From Massilia oculi (GTDB taxonomy: Bacteria; Pseudomonadota; Gammaproteobacteria; Burkholderiales; Burkholderiaceae_D), in NCBI RefSeq assembly GCF_003143515.1, contig NZ_CP029343.1, positions 4,030,001 to 4,094,000 on the forward strand: a DNA stretch of 64,000 nt. Reading direction: 5' to 3'. Positions 60,368 to 64,000 of the stretch are shown here, one piece after another (position 1 is the stretch's first letter; each line of letters opens with the position of its first letter). The notes under the pieces are model-generated. The model saw nothing but the letters and a program-made list of their open reading frames with translations. It was not told the DNA's origin and searched no databases. The position numbers and the translations under genes were made by a program.

Positions 60368-63085
60368 CTACTCCACGAACACCACGGCGGTACGCGCCGG
60401 CACGGTAATGGTGCCGCGGGCGCCGTCGAAGCGCGCCTCGAGCGCGCGCTGGTCCGCCGCGCCAGTCGCGGTATGCACCGGATGCAGGCGCAGCTTCTTG
60501 CCGCGCAGGAGCATGGCGTCGATGGTGTGCGCCTTCTTGTCCACGTTCACCAGGTAGCCCAGGCCGGCGAAGTTCGCGCCGGGATAGCCCTGGCCGTCGA
60601 TCCAGGCCGCCAGCACGGTCGGCACCTGCTCCGGACCGGTGTTGAAGAAACGCAGGCGGGCATTGATGTCCTCGGTGCTGCGCAGGCGCAGCAGCGTGGA
60701 GCTGGCGCGGATCCGCAGCAGGTCGCGGAAGGCGTCGCGCGCGAACGCGATGTCGGCGGGCGCCGGCTTCAAGGCGGCATTGGCCAGCAGCGGCTTGAAC
60801 AGCGGCCAGTCCCTGGCATTGTCGGCGGCGGGCGGCAGGCCGGTGCCGAAGAAGTTATCCTGGTAGGTCCAGTCGAGACGGTTGAACCAGTCGCCCGAAT
60901 TGAAGCTGTTGCGGTCCATCGATTTCGAGCGCAGCACGTCGATGCCGGCGTGGTAGTAGGCCACCCCCTGGCTGAAGGCATTGATCGCCATGCCCAGCAC
61001 CTGCACCCGCGCGCGTTCGGCTGCGCTGGTCGCCACCGGCAGCTTGAGCGCGTTGATGTCGTACAGGGTCTGGTTGTCGTGGTTCTCGACGTAATTCACC
61101 GCCTCGGAAGGCTGGCTCGCATAGCCGGCCGGCTGGCCGCCGCCGTAGACGATGTCCTGCAGTTGGCGCACCTTGCCGTCGAAGGTCTGCATCGGGAAGC
61201 TGCGCACCGAGCCGGCCAGGCCGACGCGGATCATGTCGGCCGTACGCAGCAGATCGGCGGGCCTGGCCGCGCCGCCCAGCGCGTTCGGGTCATACACCAG
61301 GCCATTGATATAGCCCTGCTGGCGGATGACGGCCTCGCCCGAGTCGCCAGGCGAGCCGCCGCGCACGGCGTCGCGCGCGCGGTCGCTGAAGGTGCCGATG
61401 CCGGTGCCGTTCAGCGACAGCTGCGAGGCCTGCACGAAGCGCGCGCCGTCGGCTACCTCCCCGAAATTCCAGCCCTCGCCGATCAGCTGCACATGGCGGC
61501 CGGCGGCTTCGTTCACGTCCTTCTGCAGGCGCTCCATCGCCGCGCGCGGCTGGTGGCCCATCAGGTCGAAACGGTAGGAATCGATCTTGTAGTGGCGGGT
61601 CCACAGCACCGACGAGTCGATCATCAGCTTGGCCATCATCGTGTTCTCGGTGGCCGTGTTGAAGCAGCAGGTCGAGGTCTCGATGCCGCCTTTCTCGTCC
61701 AGGCGGTGGTAGTAGCCCGGCACCACGCGGTCGAGGATCGATTTTTCTTCCTGGCCGGCGATGAAGGTGTGGTTGTAGACGACGTCCGTGCCGACCCGCA
61801 GCCCTGCCTTATGCAGGTTCATCACCATCTCGCGGAACTCGACGATGCGGCGCGCGCCATCCTGCGGGTCGCTGGCATAGCTGCCCTCGACCGCATTGAA
61901 ATGCTGCGGGTCGTAGCCCCAGTTGAAGCAGTCGGTGTGCGCGGTCTTGCCGATCAGCGCCTGCTGGCTTTCGCCATCCGGCGCGCCGGACGGCTGCGGC
62001 AGTGCGCAGCCGATTTCCGGGATGCTGCCGATGTCGTACACCGGCAGCAGGTGCACGTCGGTCAGGCCGGCCTTCGCCAGCGCGCGCAGGTGCTTCATGC
62101 CGTTCGAGTTCGTCTCGGAGAAGGCGGTGTACTTGCCGCGCTTGGGCGCGGGCACGGTCTCGTCGATCAGCGAGAAGTCGCGCACGTGCAGCTCGTAGAT
62201 GACCATGTCGGTCGGGGCCTGCACCGTGGCCGGCGCACGGGTGTCGTCCCAGCCGCGCGGCTTGAGGTTCGGCGCATCGAGGTCGGCGATGTAGCTGCGC
62301 TTCGAATCCGCGTTCAGGCTCACCGAATACGGATCGGTGACCAGGTTGCGCACCAGGCCGGCGCCGGGCACGACGACGTCGACCGCGTATCGGTAATAGG
62401 TGCCCGCCAGGTCGCGCGGCAGGCTGGCCGACCAGGCGCCGGTCCTTTCGTCGAGCTTCATCGCGTGCACGGCGTTCGCCCTGGCCGTCGGGCCGTCATA
62501 GGTGCAGACCGCCACCTGGCGCGCGGTCGGCGCCCACAGCTTGAACTCCGTCTTCTTGGCGGTTGGCGTGGCGCCGAGGTCAGGGATGGCTTCGGCGGCG
62601 GCGTACAGCTCGTCGAGCGCGCTGGCCGACTGGATGCGGGTGGCGGAGATAACGGCGCCGTGCGCGTCTTCCTGCACCAGCACCAGCTGTTCGCGGTGCA
62701 GGGCGGGCAGGCGCGACAGGTCGCCGTCCGCCACGCGCAGGGTCGGGCCGGTGGCGACCCATTTGAATCGCTCGGCCGCTGCCTGCGGGACGGCGGTGGG
62801 CGAGATGTCCAGCTTCAGCGAGCCGGCGGCGCCGGCGACCTTGCCGCCTGGTTTGGCGACGATCGATGCGGCAGGGGAGTGGTACAGGCGATAGACGCCG
62901 TCGGCGGCGGCGCCGGGCCAGCGCACCAGGCGCTTGTCGAGCCAGACGGCGCGCGCGTCGAGTTGCTCGACGTTGGCTTGCAGGACTTCCTGGAAGCCGG
63001 CGCCATTGCACGCTTCAAGTGGAACCGCAGCGTAGGCGGTCGAGGACAGCGATGCCGCGACGAGGGCAAGTTGGAGTTTGTTCAT
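60368..63085 (-). CDS. pulA: Exported pullulanase-type alpha-1,6-glucosidase (GH13)
   Basis: This 905-residue protein has a signal peptide to about residue 19. A beta region is followed by a CBM48-like domain (about 174-255; FKLWAPTARQVAVCTYD). The GH13 barrel has the pullulanase signature FNWGYDPQHFNAVEGSY (387-403), nucleophile Asp507 (SYRFDLMGH), acid Glu537 (IGEGWNF) and Asp670 (VENHDN). It debranches alpha-1,6 links of starch or pullulan. It is convergent with the cyclase gene and 106 bp downstream of the POT transporter gene in the same direction. Confidence 0.9.
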   Translation of the reverse strand: MNKLQLALVAASLSSTAYAAVPLEACNGAGFQEVLQANVEQLDARAVWLDKRLVRWPGAAADGVYRLYHSPAASIVAKPGGKVAGAAGSLKLDISPTAVPQAAAERFKWVATGPTLRVADGDLSRLPALHREQLVLVQEDAHGAVISATRIQSASALDELYAAAEAIPDLGATPTAKKTEFKLWAPTARQVAVCTYDGPTARANAVHAMKLDERTGAWSASLPRDLAGTYYRYAVDVVVPGAGLVRNLVTDPYSVSLNADSKRSYIADLDAPNLKPRGWDDTRAPATVQAPTDMVIYELHVRDFSLIDETVPAPKRGKYTAFSETNSNGMKHLRALAKAGLTDVHLLPVYDIGSIPEIGCALPQPSGAPDGESQQALIGKTAHTDCFNWGYDPQHFNAVEGSYASDPQDGARRIVEFREMVMNLHKAGLRVGTDVVYNHTFIAGQEEKSILDRVVPGYYHRLDEKGGIETSTCCFNTATENTMMAKLMIDSSVLWTRHYKIDSYRFDLMGHQPRAAMERLQKDVNEAAGRHVQLIGEGWNFGEVADGARFVQASQLSLNGTGIGTFSDRARDAVRGGSPGDSGEAVIRQQGYINGLVYDPNALGGAARPADLLRTADMIRVGLAGSVRSFPMQTFDGKVRQLQDIVYGGGQPAGYASQPSEAVNYVENHDNQTLYDINALKLPVATSAAERARVQVLGMAINAFSQGVAYYHAGIDVLRSKSMDRNSFNSGDWFNRLDWTYQDNFFGTGLPPAADNARDWPLFKPLLANAALKPAPADIAFARDAFRDLLRIRASSTLLRLRSTEDINARLRFFNTGPEQVPTVLAAWIDGQGYPGANFAGLGYLVNVDKKAHTIDAMLLRGKKLRLHPVHTATGAADQRALEARFDGARGTITVPARTAVVFVE

Positions 63086-63162
63086 GGTGGGTTGGCGGGT
63101 CTTGCGCCGACGCGTTCAGGCGCCGGTGCAGGACCACCGCATTGAGGGAGTTAAGAGGGAGC

Positions 63163-63183
63163 ATGGGCGGCGCAGCCGCCCAT
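63163..63183 (-). terminator. Hairpin between the POT transporter and pulA
   Basis: ATGGGCGGC and GCCGCCCAT pair perfectly around GCA, 9 bp after the transporter stop on the minus strand. The following sequence is only moderately T-rich, so termination may be incomplete. Confidence 0.5.
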
Positions 63184-63191
63184 CCCGCAAA

Positions 63192-64000
63192 TTACGCCGC
63201 GTTGCCGCGATAATGATCGACCATCTTGTAGCGCGTCGCATACCAGCCGAACACCAGCGCCGACAGCAGCGCGAAGGCCGCGAAGAAGTACATCTGGAAC
63301 GCCATCACGCCGACGCCCGAGCTGGCGATATACCCTTCGACCGCCTCGTTCTTGACGCTCGCGTTCACGATCAGCACCCACAGGTTGCCGACGGTGACGG
63401 CCAGGTACCACAAGGCCATGATCACGCCCTTCATCGAGGCCGGGGCCTGGCTGTAGGCGAATTCGAGGCCGGTCGCCGAGACCAGCACCTCGCCCAGGGT
63501 CAGCAGCGCATACGGGGCGATCTGCCAGGCGATCGAGACGGCGTCGCCGGCGTCGAGCGCGACCTGCAGGTTGCCCACCACGATCCAGGCGGCGGCCGAC
63601 AGCACGATGCCTGTCGTCATGCGGCGCAGCGGCGTCGGCTCGATGCCGAACTTGCGCAGCAGCGGAAACAGGGCGAAGTTGTTGAACGGGATCAGGATCA
63701 TCACCAGCAGCGGATTGAGTGCCTGCATCTGCGCAGGGATCACGTCGAAGCTCCAGCCGAAGATGCTGACCTGCGTGGTCATGGCATTGGCCTGCACGAT
63801 CCAGGTCGAGGCCTTCTGGTCGAACAGCGACCAGAACGGCGTCACCAGCGCGAACACGATCAGGATGCGGAGCACGGCGCGCACGCCGTCCACGGCTTCT
63901 TGCGGATGCAGGCCGCGGGCGCGGTCCAGCTGCATCGAGGCGCCGATGCCGCCGAAGGCCATCAGCAGCACCAGTGCGGTGCAGGCGCCGATCACGAAGC
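63192..64000 (-). CDS. POT/PTR-family MFS transporter, C-terminal part (runs off right edge)
   Basis: About 269 C-terminal residues are visible, with roughly seven hydrophobic segments. Family blocks include RILIVFALVTPFWSLFDQKASTW, ALNPLLVMILIPF, LTLGEVLVSATGLEFAYSQA and PASMKGVIMALWYLAVTVGNL, which match C-terminal helices of proton-coupled oligopeptide transporters. The N-terminal signature lies outside the window. The usual substrates are di- and tripeptides; its place beside pullulanase raises the question of another substrate. It ends at 63192 and may be co-transcribed with pulA through an imperfect terminator. Confidence 0.8.
   Translation of the reverse strand, partial: FVIGACTALVLLMAFGGIGASMQLDRARGLHPQEAVDGVRAVLRILIVFALVTPFWSLFDQKASTWIVQANAMTTQVSIFGWSFDVIPAQMQALNPLLVMILIPFNNFALFPLLRKFGIEPTPLRRMTTGIVLSAAAWIVVGNLQVALDAGDAVSIAWQIAPYALLTLGEVLVSATGLEFAYSQAPASMKGVIMALWYLAVTVGNLWVLIVNASVKNEAVEGYIASSGVGVMAFQMYFFAAFALLSALVFGWYATRYKMVDHYRGNAA

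Noticed and set aside
60473..63145. An 890-codon antisense frame over pulA
   Set aside because: The pullulanase on the opposite strand has all catalytic motifs; the antisense product is low-complexity.

Overview
The window is GC-rich and densely coded. It reads like a chromosomal segment of a Massilia-like betaproteobacterium (Oxalobacteraceae, Burkholderiales). That placement is an inference from the phasin, the glucokinase-RpiR fusion, the many two-component and cyclic-di-GMP proteins, and a TonB-receptor-based starch locus. No tRNA, rRNA, CRISPR array, integrase or insertion sequence was seen.

Left part (1-12100). A partial M1-type metallopeptidase, a frameshifted GAF histidine kinase and an M29-like aminopeptidase precede a tight same-strand cluster at 3006-10842. 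The cluster encodes a zinc-ribbon protein, a signal-peptide and membrane-anchored vWA-like protein, a small three-helix membrane protein, a 1228-residue FtsZ/tubulin-like protein ending in a GYF_2-like domain, and a membrane-anchored zinc-ribbon protein with a long proline-rich linker. This is the best candidate for a poorly described multi-component system, probably a membrane-attached tubulin-like assembly. A small lipoprotein, a decayed kinase/receiver remnant and an octamer tandem repeat follow.

Middle part (12100-31900). There is a large propeller histidine kinase, then an OmpR-type two-component pair divergent from a ccdA/thioredoxin/SDR/hydrolase group. Two near-identical promoter boxes lie in front of ccdA and in front of the SDR remnant. 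The thioredoxin carries an in-frame amber codon and the SDR has lost its centre. Next come an outer-membrane protein, a TPR-GGDEF protein, a heterodimeric MdlA/MdlB-type ABC exporter, a phasin, cytosine deaminase, two GNAT acetyltransferases and a diacylglycerol-kinase-like lipid kinase.

Right part (31900-64000). This is a malto-oligosaccharide/starch locus: two exported glycosidases, two TonB-dependent receptors flanking a flavin-dependent halogenase, an SLC45-like sugar MFS transporter, phosphoglucomutase, an exported alpha-amylase, a glucokinase-RpiR fusion, a pullulanase and a partial POT-family transporter. A DEAD-box helicase, two further cyclic-di-GMP enzymes, a hydrolase and a glycerophosphodiesterase are interspersed. 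Inferred flow: outer-membrane uptake by the receptors, periplasmic trimming by the glycosidases, inner-membrane uptake by the MFS carrier, then glucokinase and phosphoglucomutase. A 15-bp palindrome TGTAG-N5-CTACA, exact or with one mismatch, recurs upstream of four of these genes and may mark a shared regulon whose repressor is not encoded here.
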